Positions 43,460-51,347 of a stretch of DNA of 64,000 nt are shown here, piece after piece. The notes beneath the pieces are model-generated. The model did no database searches. It saw only the letters and a program-made list of their open reading frames with translations, and had not been told where the DNA came from. The stretch's first letter is position 1, and every line of letters starts with the position of its first letter. This DNA comes from an uncultured bacterium (GTDB taxonomy: Bacteria; Cyanobacteriota; Vampirovibrionia; Gastranaerophilales; Gastranaerophilaceae), in the NCBI GenBank assembly GCA_950022495.1, contig CATLLJ010000010.1, forward strand, positions 16,806 to 80,805. The letters are read 5' to 3'. Both the position numbers and the translations under genes were made by a program.

Positions 43460-44560
43460 CTAAACCTCTACTTCCTGATGTGCTTCTTCAAAAGATTTTA
43501 ACATTGGTTCAAATTTTCTGAATTTAGCAAATATTTCTTGAGCATCTTTCATTGTTTTTAATTGTTTAATGAAATCTTTTCTTGGAACAGCAGGAATACC
43601 AACGATAATTGATTTTTCAGGGAATGATTTAGTTACCCCTGCTTTTGCTGTAATAATTGTGTCTGAACCGATTTCGATATGGTCAGCCAAGCCTGCTTGA
43701 CCTGCAATAACTACTCTATCTCCGATTACACAGCTTCCGGCAATACCGACTTGAGAAACAATTAAGCAGCCTTTACCGATACGGCAGTTGTGCCCAATCA
43801 TAACAAGGTCATCAATTTTTGTATTGTCGCCAATCATAGTATTTTCGATTGTACCACGGTCAATTGCGGTATTTGCACCGATTTCAACATTATTACCGAT
43901 TACAACAGAACCGATTGAAGGAATTTTAAATATAACTTGTTCAACATTACCTTCTTTGATTTCACCATCTTTTCTTGCAGTTTCAATGTTGTTAGGGTTT
44001 TCTGTTACAAAGCTGAAACCGTCAGCACCAAGAGAAACTCCGTGGTGTAAAATTACGTCGTTGCCGACCTGAACTCTGTCACCAATGTTTACTCCTGCGT
44101 GGAAGAAGCAGTTGTTACCGATTTTAGCGTTACTTCCAACATAAGAATTTGCTAAGATTTTTGTATTATCACCAATTTCTGCATTAGGAGACACAACAAC
44201 GTTTGGTCCGATGCAAACATTTTGTCCTAATTTTGCAGAAGGATCAACAACTGCTGATGGGTGAATATCTTTGTTCACAACCGGTGGAACATAAAATAAG
44301 TTTAATAATTTCATCATTGCTAATCTAGGTCTTTCAACTTCGATAGTAGTGAAACCATCAATTTGAACTCCTAAAGGTACAAGTGCTGCTTTAGCTTTTG
44401 ATTTTGCAAGGTTTGCAATTTCTTCTTCGCCTAAAGCAAGTGCAAGCGTATTTTCATCGCTTAATAAAGGTGGTGCAATATGTGTGATTTCAGGGCTTTC
44501 AGCCTTAGTTAACATACCGCCAACAATTTGTGTAATTTCATCTACTGTAAATGATCTCAT
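43460..44560 (-). CDS. lpxD: UDP-3-O-acylglucosamine N-acyltransferase
   Basis: 366 residues. It adds the second hydroxyacyl chain in lipid A synthesis. The N-terminal uridine-binding domain (1-95) precedes a left-handed beta helix of hexapeptide repeats (about 100-310; IGPNVVVSPNAEIGDNTKIL and similar), with catalytic His in VILHHGVSLG and GADGFSF nearby. A helical C-terminus closes the trimer. GGAGAA precedes the ATG. Part of rfaE2-lpxD-lpxC-fabZ. Confidence 0.95.
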   Translation of the reverse strand: MRSFTVDEITQIVGGMLTKAESPEITHIAPPLLSDENTLALALGEEEIANLAKSKAKAALVPLGVQIDGFTTIEVERPRLAMMKLLNLFYVPPVVNKDIHPSAVVDPSAKLGQNVCIGPNVVVSPNAEIGDNTKILANSYVGSNAKIGNNCFFHAGVNIGDRVQVGNDVILHHGVSLGADGFSFVTENPNNIETARKDGEIKEGNVEQVIFKIPSIGSVVIGNNVEIGANTAIDRGTIENTMIGDNTKIDDLVMIGHNCRIGKGCLIVSQVGIAGSCVIGDRVVIAGQAGLADHIEIGSDTIITAKAGVTKSFPEKSIIVGIPAVPRKDFIKQLKTMKDAQEIFAKFRKFEPMLKSFEEAHQEVEV

Positions 44561-44574
44561 TTATATTCTCCTTA

Positions 44575-45045
44575 TTAATTATTCTTCATTTTATTAATAG
44601 TATTGGTTGTAGATTTACCTTTAACAAAAGTTATAAATTCTACGCGTGTGTTGTTTCTTTTCATAATATCCGCTTCCGGAAGGGTTTCCATTGTGTAATC
44701 AGCACCTTTTGTGTATACGTCAGGCTTGATTTCGTCTAATAAATCACGCGGACTGTCTTCATCAAACATTACGACATAATCAACACAAGATAATGCACAT
44801 AATATTTCAGCCCTGTCATTTTCGTTATTGATAGGACGCTGCGGACCTTTTATAGAACGTACGGATTTGTCGGAATTTAGCAATACAATACTGTAATCCG
44901 CATAGGACTTTGTTTGCTGCAAATATCTAACATGACCAACATGCAAAATATCAAAACACCCATTTGTTGCGACAACAGTTTTACCACTTTTCTGCAAGTT
45001 ACGAACAAAATCTGCTATATTTTCTCTTCTAAGAGTTTGTCCCAT
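44575..45045 (-). CDS. rfaE2: D-glycero-beta-D-manno-heptose 1-phosphate adenylyltransferase
   Basis: 156 residues, a stand-alone nucleotidyltransferase domain equal to the C-terminal half of HldE. It makes ADP-heptose for the lipopolysaccharide core. VVATNGCFDILHVGHVRYLQ carries the HIGH-like motif (HVGH), with NSDKSVRSIKG and YTKGADY further on. The kinase half (rfaE1) is not in the window. GAGGG is the Shine-Dalgarno; a TATAAT upstream (near 45067) could start the lipid A operon. Lipid A and heptose genes together imply a lipopolysaccharide outer membrane. Confidence 0.93.
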   Translation of the reverse strand: MGQTLRRENIADFVRNLQKSGKTVVATNGCFDILHVGHVRYLQQTKSYADYSIVLLNSDKSVRSIKGPQRPINNENDRAEILCALSCVDYVVMFDEDSPRDLLDEIKPDVYTKGADYTMETLPEADIMKRNNTRVEFITFVKGKSTTNTINKMKNN

Positions 45046-45120
45046 AAAATATACCCTCTAATTCCTTAATTATACTATAAATAGCAATTAAAAGACTTAT
45101 ATATTAACAAAAAGTAATAA

Positions 45121-45147
45121 AAAAAAGAGCCATTGGCTCTTTTTTTA
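45121..45147. terminator. Terminator after 45145 gene
   Basis: AAAAAAGAGCC and GGCTCTTTTTT pair around ATT, with runs on both sides. On the minus strand it ends the small-gene cluster; the stem overlaps the stop codon region. Confidence 0.85.
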
Positions 45148-45462
45148 TTTAGATTTAAACATTTTGCTCCACGGTGCCCATATTGAATTTTCTGAAGACA
45201 TACTTGCTATTGGTGTTGTTGAGTGGATATCATTTGCATCAATTATTTTTAATTCATATCGTGGCATCTTTTTAACCATATCTCTAGCGGTTTCTCTAAA
45301 AAATGAATCGGAAGTTTCTTGTTGAATTTTAGGTGCAGCAATTGTTTGCTGAGGTTTAACTTCTGTCACTGCCGGAGCTGGCTTTTGTTTATTTCTCAAA
45401 ATATTTTTCTTTTTTAAAATCTGAGATAATGATTTTCGAGTTGCGGGTTGTATTTTTGCCAT
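45145..45462 (-). CDS. Small unknown basic protein ending in APWSKMF motif
   Basis: 105 residues, not recognised. Lys/Gln/Pro-rich N-terminal half (KPAPAVTEVKPQQ), probably disordered; a short helical region; C-terminus SIWAPWSKMFKSK. The closely similar AEFAPWSEKF occurs near the C-terminus of the 45731 protein, two genes upstream. AAAGGACA precedes the ATG. Last gene of a three-gene minus-strand cluster. Confidence 0.75.
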   Translation of the reverse strand: MAKIQPATRKSLSQILKKKNILRNKQKPAPAVTEVKPQQTIAAPKIQQETSDSFFRETARDMVKKMPRYELKIIDANDIHSTTPIASMSSENSIWAPWSKMFKSK

Positions 45463-45512
45463 AATTTTGTCCTTTCAATTATAAGAAACCCGGGGAAAAA
45501 ATTTTTTGCTAG

Positions 45513-45731
45513 TTATCTATATGTATCAATTGCTCTTCCAACATAAGTGTTCGGGTTGACAAAACCTTTTAAAAATTTAGGCATTCTTGGACGTGCCGGT
45601 TTTTGAAATCCATACTTTGATGTTAATTTTTCTTTAATTAGCACCGCTGCAATTTCTGTAGCGGGCTTTTCAATAACAATGTTTGGTGCTTTTGATACCA
45701 GCGGAGTAAGTGTTAATTTTGATATATTCAT
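45513..45731 (-). CDS. Small unknown basic protein
   Basis: 72 residues, not recognised. It begins with MNISKLTLTPLVSKAPNIVI, has a central helix ATEIAAVLIKEKLTSKYG and a basic Pro-rich end (KPARPRMPKFLKGF). Its ATG overlaps the stop codon of the 45731 gene by one base (TAATG) and has AAGGGA upstream, so the two are translationally coupled. Confidence 0.75.
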   Translation of the reverse strand: MNISKLTLTPLVSKAPNIVIEKPATEIAAVLIKEKLTSKYGFQKPARPRMPKFLKGFVNPNTYVGRAIDTYR

Positions 45732-46039
45732 TATTTTCCCTTTTTAAATAATATGATTTGTTTTGTTTTGCTAAATTTTTCACTCCATGGTGCAAATTCT
45801 GCATATTTTGCACTATCGAGTTTGGAAGATAAAGTGCTGACGTATGAATCATAACTCTGTTCTTTAGCATCAAAAACTCTGTAAGAGGCTTTCAAATCTA
45901 TGTTAGCTTTTATGCTGGCAAGTCTCTGAGCTTTTTTTGCAGCTTTTTTCATCTTATGGGCAGAATTCCATACTTCAGGATTTTTGAAAGTTCTATCTCC
46001 CACCTGAATTTTACTTATTAGATGTCCTATTTTCGGCAT
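45731..46039 (-). CDS. Small unknown basic protein with APWSEKF motif
   Basis: 102 residues, not recognised. Strongly basic helical first half (KMKKAAKKAQRLASIKANID), then an alpha-helical stretch and AKYAEFAPWSEKFSKTKQ near the C-terminus. The motif APWS.xF is shared with the 45145 protein, suggesting a common origin or a common binding partner. It starts 13 bases after the asd stop and may be transcribed with asd. Only a weak AGAAAG serves as Shine-Dalgarno. Confidence 0.72.
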   Translation of the reverse strand: MPKIGHLISKIQVGDRTFKNPEVWNSAHKMKKAAKKAQRLASIKANIDLKASYRVFDAKEQSYDSYVSTLSSKLDSAKYAEFAPWSEKFSKTKQIILFKKGK

Positions 46040-46052
46040 AATTTACTTCTTT

Positions 46053-47075
46053 CTAGTATAAACCCATTTCAATAACTTTTTGACAAATTCTTACGGTATT
46101 TAGTGCAGCACCGATTCTTAAGTTGTCTGCAACACACCATAGTGAAATTCCGTTATCAAATGCAAGATTTTTTCTAATTCTTCCGACAAATACCGGATCA
46201 ACGCCAGAGGCATCACGTGTTGTTGGATATTCAAAGTTATCAGGATTATCAATAACTTTTACTCCGAATGTGTTTTGCATAATTTCACGAACTTCATCAG
46301 GGGTAACCGGTTTTTCAAATTCAATATCAACTGCTTCTGAGTGTCCGTTATAAACAGGAACTCTTGCGGCTGTACATGAAATTTGCAAATCTGCAGGTAA
46401 ATGAAGAATTTTTTTAGTTTCATTTACAACTTTCATTTCTTCTTTTGTATATCCGTTTTCGCAGAACACGTCGATTTGCGGTAATACGTTGAATGAAATT
46501 GGTTTTTTGAAAGCATCAGGGGTGAAATCTTCACCTGCAAGAGTTGCTTTTGTATTTTCGGTTAATTCATTAATTGCTTTAATTCCTGCTCCTGAAACAG
46601 CTTGATAAGTTGAAACAATAAGTTTTTTAATTCCAAATTTATCGTGAAGCGGTTTTAATACAAGCATCAATTGTGATGTTGAACAATTTGGGTTTGCAAT
46701 AATTCCTTTATGTTTTTTCAAATCTTCATCGTTAACGTAAGCAATTACGAGAGGAACATCTTCTTCCATTCTGAAAGCTGAGGAATTGTCGATTAGAACT
46801 CCGCCTCTTTTTACAATTTCCGGTGCAAATTTTTGAGATGTTGAACCGCCTGCTGAAGCAAGAACTATGTTTATACCGTCAAAACTTTCAGGTTTTGCTT
46901 CTTCAACTGTGTATTCTTTTCCTTGAAATTCAATTTTTGATCCTGCACTTTTAGCACTTGATAAAAATTTTATTGTATTAAAATCTATTTTTAATTCGTC
47001 AACAATTTTTGTAATTTCTCTTCCTACAACACCTGTAGCACCTAAAATCGCAATATTTGCTTTCTCTTTTGTCAT
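46053..47075 (-). CDS. asd: Aspartate-semialdehyde dehydrogenase
   Basis: 340 residues. It reduces aspartyl phosphate to aspartate semialdehyde, the branch point to lysine/diaminopimelate, threonine and methionine. NADP loop ILGATGVVGRE, catalytic Cys in NPNCSTSQ near 129, and active-site His in VYNGHSEAV. GGAAGGAA precedes the ATG. dapB lies upstream on the same strand, 89 bases away with a hairpin between them, so the two pathway genes may be co-transcribed with attenuation. Confidence 0.96.
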   Translation of the reverse strand: MTKEKANIAILGATGVVGREITKIVDELKIDFNTIKFLSSAKSAGSKIEFQGKEYTVEEAKPESFDGINIVLASAGGSTSQKFAPEIVKRGGVLIDNSSAFRMEEDVPLVIAYVNDEDLKKHKGIIANPNCSTSQLMLVLKPLHDKFGIKKLIVSTYQAVSGAGIKAINELTENTKATLAGEDFTPDAFKKPISFNVLPQIDVFCENGYTKEEMKVVNETKKILHLPADLQISCTAARVPVYNGHSEAVDIEFEKPVTPDEVREIMQNTFGVKVIDNPDNFEYPTTRDASGVDPVFVGRIRKNLAFDNGISLWCVADNLRIGAALNTVRICQKVIEMGLY

Positions 47076-47104
47076 AATTTATTTCCTTCCTAACGTGTAT
47101 AAAA

Positions 47105-47144
47105 TTAATAATACTACAAGAATAATATCCTGCAGTATTATTAA
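47105..47144 (-). promoter_or_regulatory. Hairpin between dapB and asd
   Basis: TTAATAATACT and AGTATTATTAA form a perfect 11-bp stem with an 18-base loop; on the minus strand TTTTAT follows. It is a weak terminator or attenuator candidate. No lysine riboswitch is recognised. Confidence 0.5.
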
Positions 47145-47164
47145 CGCTTAAATTTAATAACAAT

Positions 47165-47911
47165 TTACATTATATTATCTAAACCGTATATGAAATCATT
47201 TTTTTCAATAACGTGTTTTATGGCAAGTAAAACTCCATCCATATAACATTTTCTGTCCATTGAATCATGTCTGATTTTGAAAATTTGTCCGGATGAACCG
47301 AAGATTACTTCCTGTGATGCAATATAACCCGGCATTCTGACAGAATGAATCTGAATATCTGAATATGAAGTTCCGCCTCTTGAGCCTTCTATGGTTTCTG
47401 TTTCAGGGCAATTTCCTGTTTGGAATGATTTTTTAGCTTCTGACATCATTAATGCTGTTTTTATTGCTGTTCCTGATGGAGCGTCTTTTTTCTGGTTGTG
47501 GTGAAGTTCTATAATTTCTGCGTTATCAAAATATTTGGCAGCCATTTTAGAAAACATCATCATAAGTACTGCACCTGTTGAAAAGTTTGGTGCAATTAAG
47601 CAGCCGGTGTTATTTTCGGTAGAAAGTTTTTTTAAGTATTCAATTTCTTCATCTTTCAAGCCCGTGGTTCCGATTACAATTCGGATGCCATTAGCTAGGC
47701 AATATTTAGCGTTTTCAAATATTGATTTTGGCTGTGTGAAATCAACTAAGACATCAATATCACAGTTTTGTTTTGCTTCTTCTATTGATTTATAAGCATC
47801 ACCCTGAATATCAATTTTTGCTGTAAGTTCCATTGATGAATTATTTTCAACTGCTTCACAAACTTCTCTGCCCATTTTTCCGTAGGCACCGCAAACTGCT
47901 ACTTTTATCAT
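47165..47911 (-). CDS. dapB: 4-hydroxy-tetrahydrodipicolinate reductase
   Basis: 248 residues. It reduces the dapA product in lysine and diaminopimelate synthesis. N-terminal nucleotide loop VCGAYGKMGRE, GTTGL, and the family signature ELHHNQKKDAPSGTA with catalytic His and Lys. AAGGAG precedes the ATG. Together with asd it supplies the peptidoglycan cross-link residue. Confidence 0.95.
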   Translation of the reverse strand: MIKVAVCGAYGKMGREVCEAVENNSSMELTAKIDIQGDAYKSIEEAKQNCDIDVLVDFTQPKSIFENAKYCLANGIRIVIGTTGLKDEEIEYLKKLSTENNTGCLIAPNFSTGAVLMMMFSKMAAKYFDNAEIIELHHNQKKDAPSGTAIKTALMMSEAKKSFQTGNCPETETIEGSRGGTSYSDIQIHSVRMPGYIASQEVIFGSSGQIFKIRHDSMDRKCYMDGVLLAIKHVIEKNDFIYGLDNIM

Positions 47912-47967
47912 TTTCGACTCCTTATTTTTTATATAGTAAAGCAGGAAAATTTCCCTGTATTTACTGT

Positions 47968-48498
47968 TTAATAATCTTCTACTGCAGATTCTTCATCGTC
48001 TTTTAATGCTGATAAATCGTCTCTGCATACAGTATCAAAATCTTCCGGCATCAAATCATCGTCAGGCCAAACTGTATCACTGTCATATCTTGCTGACGGC
48101 AGATTTTCTGATGCGGATAAATCTGAACTTGTCAATACAGTTTCAGACAAAATACATCCTGCCATATCGCAATCAGTAAAGTTACAATAAGTCATTTCTG
48201 CATAGCTGCAATCAGCACCTGTTAAAATACTTTCAGAAAAATCACATTCCACTACTGATGAACGTGTAAAATCTACTGATGTTAAATCTGCACCATAAAA
48301 ATTAATCAATGATAGGCTACAATCTGCAAAAGAGCTTGAATTCAAGTCTACGTTTGAAAAGTCGATTTCTTTCAAAACCATATTTGAAAAATCAACTTCG
48401 CTTAAGTCAACTTCTTCTCTATCTCTTTTCCATTCATTAAATTTTTCGGGGTTACGTTCTAACAAAGATAATAATTCTTCTTTTGTATAGTCTAGCAT
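47968..48498 (-). CDS. Pentapeptide-repeat protein
   Basis: 176 residues. Residues 30-130 consist of about 20 A(D/N)LxX-type pentapeptides (VDFSN, IDFSN, VDLNS, ADLTS, VDFTR ...), which form a right-handed four-sided beta helix. The C-terminal 45 residues are strongly acidic (DDLSALKDDEESAVEDY). Such acidic, DNA-mimic-like helices include gyrase protectors, but most cyanobacterial examples have unknown roles. Last gene of the signalling operon starting at 53081. Confidence 0.88.
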   Translation of the reverse strand: MLDYTKEELLSLLERNPEKFNEWKRDREEVDLSEVDFSNMVLKEIDFSNVDLNSSSFADCSLSLINFYGADLTSVDFTRSSVVECDFSESILTGADCSYAEMTYCNFTDCDMAGCILSETVLTSSDLSASENLPSARYDSDTVWPDDDLMPEDFDTVCRDDLSALKDDEESAVEDY

Positions 48499-48525
48499 TG
48501 TTATCTCCTTAATTAAATATATTTA

Positions 48526-49149
48526 TTATTTTACTAAATTCATTTGCATTGCAATTAATACTGCTTGGGTTCGGTTTGCAACATTTAATTTCTTGAAAAT
48601 ACTGTTAAGATGGCTCTTTACAGTAACTTCACTTAACACAAGTTTATTTGCTATTGATTTGTTGCTTTCTCCCTGTGTAACTAATAATAAAACATCTTTT
48701 TCTCTCTTAGTCAAGGAGTTAAAATTATCAGCTTGACTAATTGTAACATTATCAGTTTGTATATTATCAGATTGTCGTTTGGTTCTGCGTAAAACAGCTT
48801 CTATTCTCGCAAGTAAATTCGGCAGGATAAATGGTTTAATAATATAATCATCTGCACCTATTTTTAGTCCTGAAATCATTTTTTTATCTTCGCTGACTGC
48901 TGTCACCATTATTACAGGAAGATTTTTTAAAACCGGATTGTTTCTGATAGATTTTAAGACTTCCCATCCTGTCATATCAGGCATCATTACATCAAGTAAA
49001 ACCATATCAAACTTCGGGTCTTTTGATAATATTTGTAATGCTTGAATCCCGTTTTTTGCACAGGTCAAGTCAAATCCGTACAGAGGAAGAACCTCTTCAA
49101 GATATTTTGGATTATCATCAACCAGTAAAATTCTAGTAAGTTCAGGCAT
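48526..49149 (-). CDS. LuxR/NarL-type response regulator
   Basis: 207 residues. Receiver domain (1-120) with phospho-acceptor Asp53 (VLLDVMMPD), acidic pocket DD at 11-12, and the switch Lys in IIKPF. A GerE/LuxR HTH (about 143-205: LTKREKDVLLLVTQGESNKSIA, in outline) binds DNA. It follows another receiver-HTH gene by eight bases. No histidine kinase is in this operon. Confidence 0.93.
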   Translation of the reverse strand: MPELTRILLVDDNPKYLEEVLPLYGFDLTCAKNGIQALQILSKDPKFDMVLLDVMMPDMTGWEVLKSIRNNPVLKNLPVIMVTAVSEDKKMISGLKIGADDYIIKPFILPNLLARIEAVLRRTKRQSDNIQTDNVTISQADNFNSLTKREKDVLLLVTQGESNKSIANKLVLSEVTVKSHLNSIFKKLNVANRTQAVLIAMQMNLVK

Positions 49150-49157
49150 AATTATCC

Positions 49158-49805
49158 TTATACGATTTGATATTTCAAAGCTTTTAGTGCAGCTTGCAGT
49201 CTGTCATCTACTTCTAATTTTTGAAGAATACTTGCAACGTGTGCTTTTGTTGTATTAACACTTATAACTAAATGCTGTGCAATTTCCATATTGCTGTAAC
49301 CTTCTGTCATTAGTTTTAGTATTTGTGCTTCTCTGGCTGTTAAGTCATAATTTTTATAATTAGTATCTGTTTCCGGAATTTTTGAATTTGAGGTTGCCTG
49401 CAAAACTACATGTGCAATGCTCGGGTCAAACCATGCTGCACCGTCTGCAACTGATTGAACAACCTGAACAAGTCTTTGTAAATTTATTTCTTTGGAGCAG
49501 TATGCATTTGCTCCGGCTTTCAGACTGTTTAAAACTTCTTTTTCGTCGTTATGAGAAGTTAAAATAATAATTTTAGTATCTTTATTTATGTCGTGAATGG
49601 CTTTTGTTGCATCAATTCCGTTCATATTAGGAAGACCTAAATCCATGATTACTAAATCTATTGAGTTGTTTTTGAAAATTTCAAGGGCATTTTCAGCTGA
49701 AGATGCTTCATAAATATTTTCGATATAATCAACATCTTCAAATGTCGTTTTTAAACCAAATCTTGTTAATTCGTGATCTTCAACAATTAATAGATTTTTC
49801 TTCAT
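49158..49805 (-). CDS. NarL/FixJ-type response regulator
   Basis: 215 residues. Receiver domain with DH at 10-11, phospho-acceptor Asp55 (VIMDLGLPN) and TS switch; the conserved Lys is in CSKEI. The LuxR-type HTH begins at LTAREAQILKLMTEG. Its ATG overlaps the TPR gene stop by four bases (ATGA), so it is translationally coupled. It is more typical NarL than its downstream neighbour, whose receiver is OmpR-like. Confidence 0.93.
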   Translation of the reverse strand: MKKNLLIVEDHELTRFGLKTTFEDVDYIENIYEASSAENALEIFKNNSIDLVIMDLGLPNMNGIDATKAIHDINKDTKIIILTSHNDEKEVLNSLKAGANAYCSKEINLQRLVQVVQSVADGAAWFDPSIAHVVLQATSNSKIPETDTNYKNYDLTAREAQILKLMTEGYSNMEIAQHLVISVNTTKAHVASILQKLEVDDRLQAALKALKYQIV

Positions 49806-51346
49806 ATACTTAGTTCCTCTTTTGCTAAATTATAATTAGGATTTAAATCAAGACTTTTTTCAAAATTTTTACGTGCATCTGCGGTTAAGCCTTTATTTTT
49901 CAAAACAAGTCCCAGATAATAATAGTATCTAAAATCATTTTCGTCAATGTATTTTGCTATGTTTAAAAATGATAAAGCTTTTTCATAATCTTCTTTTGAA
50001 ATTTCAAATCTTGCTAAGTCTATCCAGCCGTCTTTGAAATCCGGATTGATTGCGAGTGCTTTTTTTAGATAAGTTAATTCTCTATCTTTTTCCAGAAGTG
50101 CGATTTGGTAATAAGCTTCGTAAGCATTAGAACTTACACGCAAAATTCTAGAATAAATTTCTTTAGCTTTTTTGTTGTTATTTAATTTCTGGTATGTTTT
50201 AGCAAGTTTTATTTCTGCATTGGTGGTTTCGTCTTTTGAAGCCGCTTTTTTATAATAGTTTTCTGCTAATTTGTAATCGTTATTTCTGAATGCAATATCG
50301 CCAAGTACAGTCAAAGCTTGAGAATGTGTCTGATCAATATCTACAGCTTTAAGGGCATAGTCTTGAGCTTTTTCAAATTCTTTCATATCATAATAGACTT
50401 TGGCTGTAAGAGCGTAGACTTCTTTATTTATATTTTTCTTGCCTGAAATGGAGGCTTGTAATACTCTTAATGCTTTGTTTAATTCATTTTCATCATAATA
50501 GTAATATGCTAGATGATATTTTTTTATGTAATCGTTTTTAGCAGTTTTGTATAAAATATACTGTTGTGATGAGTGCAATTCTTTATCAAAAACTACTGTA
50601 TTAATTTCTTTAGAATCTAAGTCGTTAAGGTATTTCAATCCTTCTTTCGGATTGCTGGATTGAGCATAAATTTCAGCTTTTAATCGTTTATAGTTAATGT
50701 TTTTCGGGTTTTTAGCTATGGCATTATTAATGGATTTTTTAGCCTGTTCAATATCTCCGTTTTTCATGCTTCCAAATGCTGCAAGATAATTCGCATAATC
50801 AGATTCAGAAAGCATTGTTGTTTGTTTTAAAAGTTCATTTGTAGCTTCTTTACTCTGGTTGTTATACATAATATTTGAATAAATTTCTGCCAGATACAAT
50901 TGATCTTTTTGAGTTAATGTTGCACCCGGAAAATAGAAGTTTTTTATGTCTTCTTCAAATAAATTTGAAAGTTCGTTGTCCTGAATTTTAGACATTGATA
51001 ATTCTGCAAGGTTGAAAAATCCGATAGATGCCATTTCTTTAACTAATCTCATGTAGACATAGTCATTTGGAACGACATTATCTATCAGCATTTTAAAGTC
51101 TTTGTAAGATGAACGGACATTGCTTTGCATAAATTTATCCATAGCAATGGAGTATTGATTTTTTACTGAATTTTTTGTCAAAGTTGCCCGTTTAAGTTCA
51201 AATGAAGGGTGAGCAAGCTCTTCCTGATAGGTCTGCGGATTATTTTCAAGCGGATTAATAAGATTTATTCCTCTCATATCAAAACCGTAAGAAATATTTG
51301 AACAGGCAATTATTGTTATTAGTGTATATGTTAAATATTTTTTCAT
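49802..51346 (-). CDS. Exported TPR-repeat protein of signalling operon
   Basis: 514 residues from MKKYLTYTL (GAGGG upstream), one base after the HD-GYP gene; the longer frame to 51445 lies inside that gene and was rejected. A signal peptide (1-21) is followed by a helical region, then about ten TPR units, with the clearest from 300 on (AYALTAKVYYDMKEFEKAQD in outline). A periplasmic scaffold, perhaps a sensor partner, but how it would signal to the cytoplasmic regulators is unknown. Confidence 0.88.
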   Translation of the reverse strand: MKKYLTYTLITIIACSNISYGFDMRGINLINPLENNPQTYQEELAHPSFELKRATLTKNSVKNQYSIAMDKFMQSNVRSSYKDFKMLIDNVVPNDYVYMRLVKEMASIGFFNLAELSMSKIQDNELSNLFEEDIKNFYFPGATLTQKDQLYLAEIYSNIMYNNQSKEATNELLKQTTMLSESDYANYLAAFGSMKNGDIEQAKKSINNAIAKNPKNINYKRLKAEIYAQSSNPKEGLKYLNDLDSKEINTVVFDKELHSSQQYILYKTAKNDYIKKYHLAYYYYDENELNKALRVLQASISGKKNINKEVYALTAKVYYDMKEFEKAQDYALKAVDIDQTHSQALTVLGDIAFRNNDYKLAENYYKKAASKDETTNAEIKLAKTYQKLNNNKKAKEIYSRILRVSSNAYEAYYQIALLEKDRELTYLKKALAINPDFKDGWIDLARFEISKEDYEKALSFLNIAKYIDENDFRYYYYLGLVLKNKGLTADARKNFEKSLDLNPNYNLAKEELSI

Positions 51347-51347
51347 G

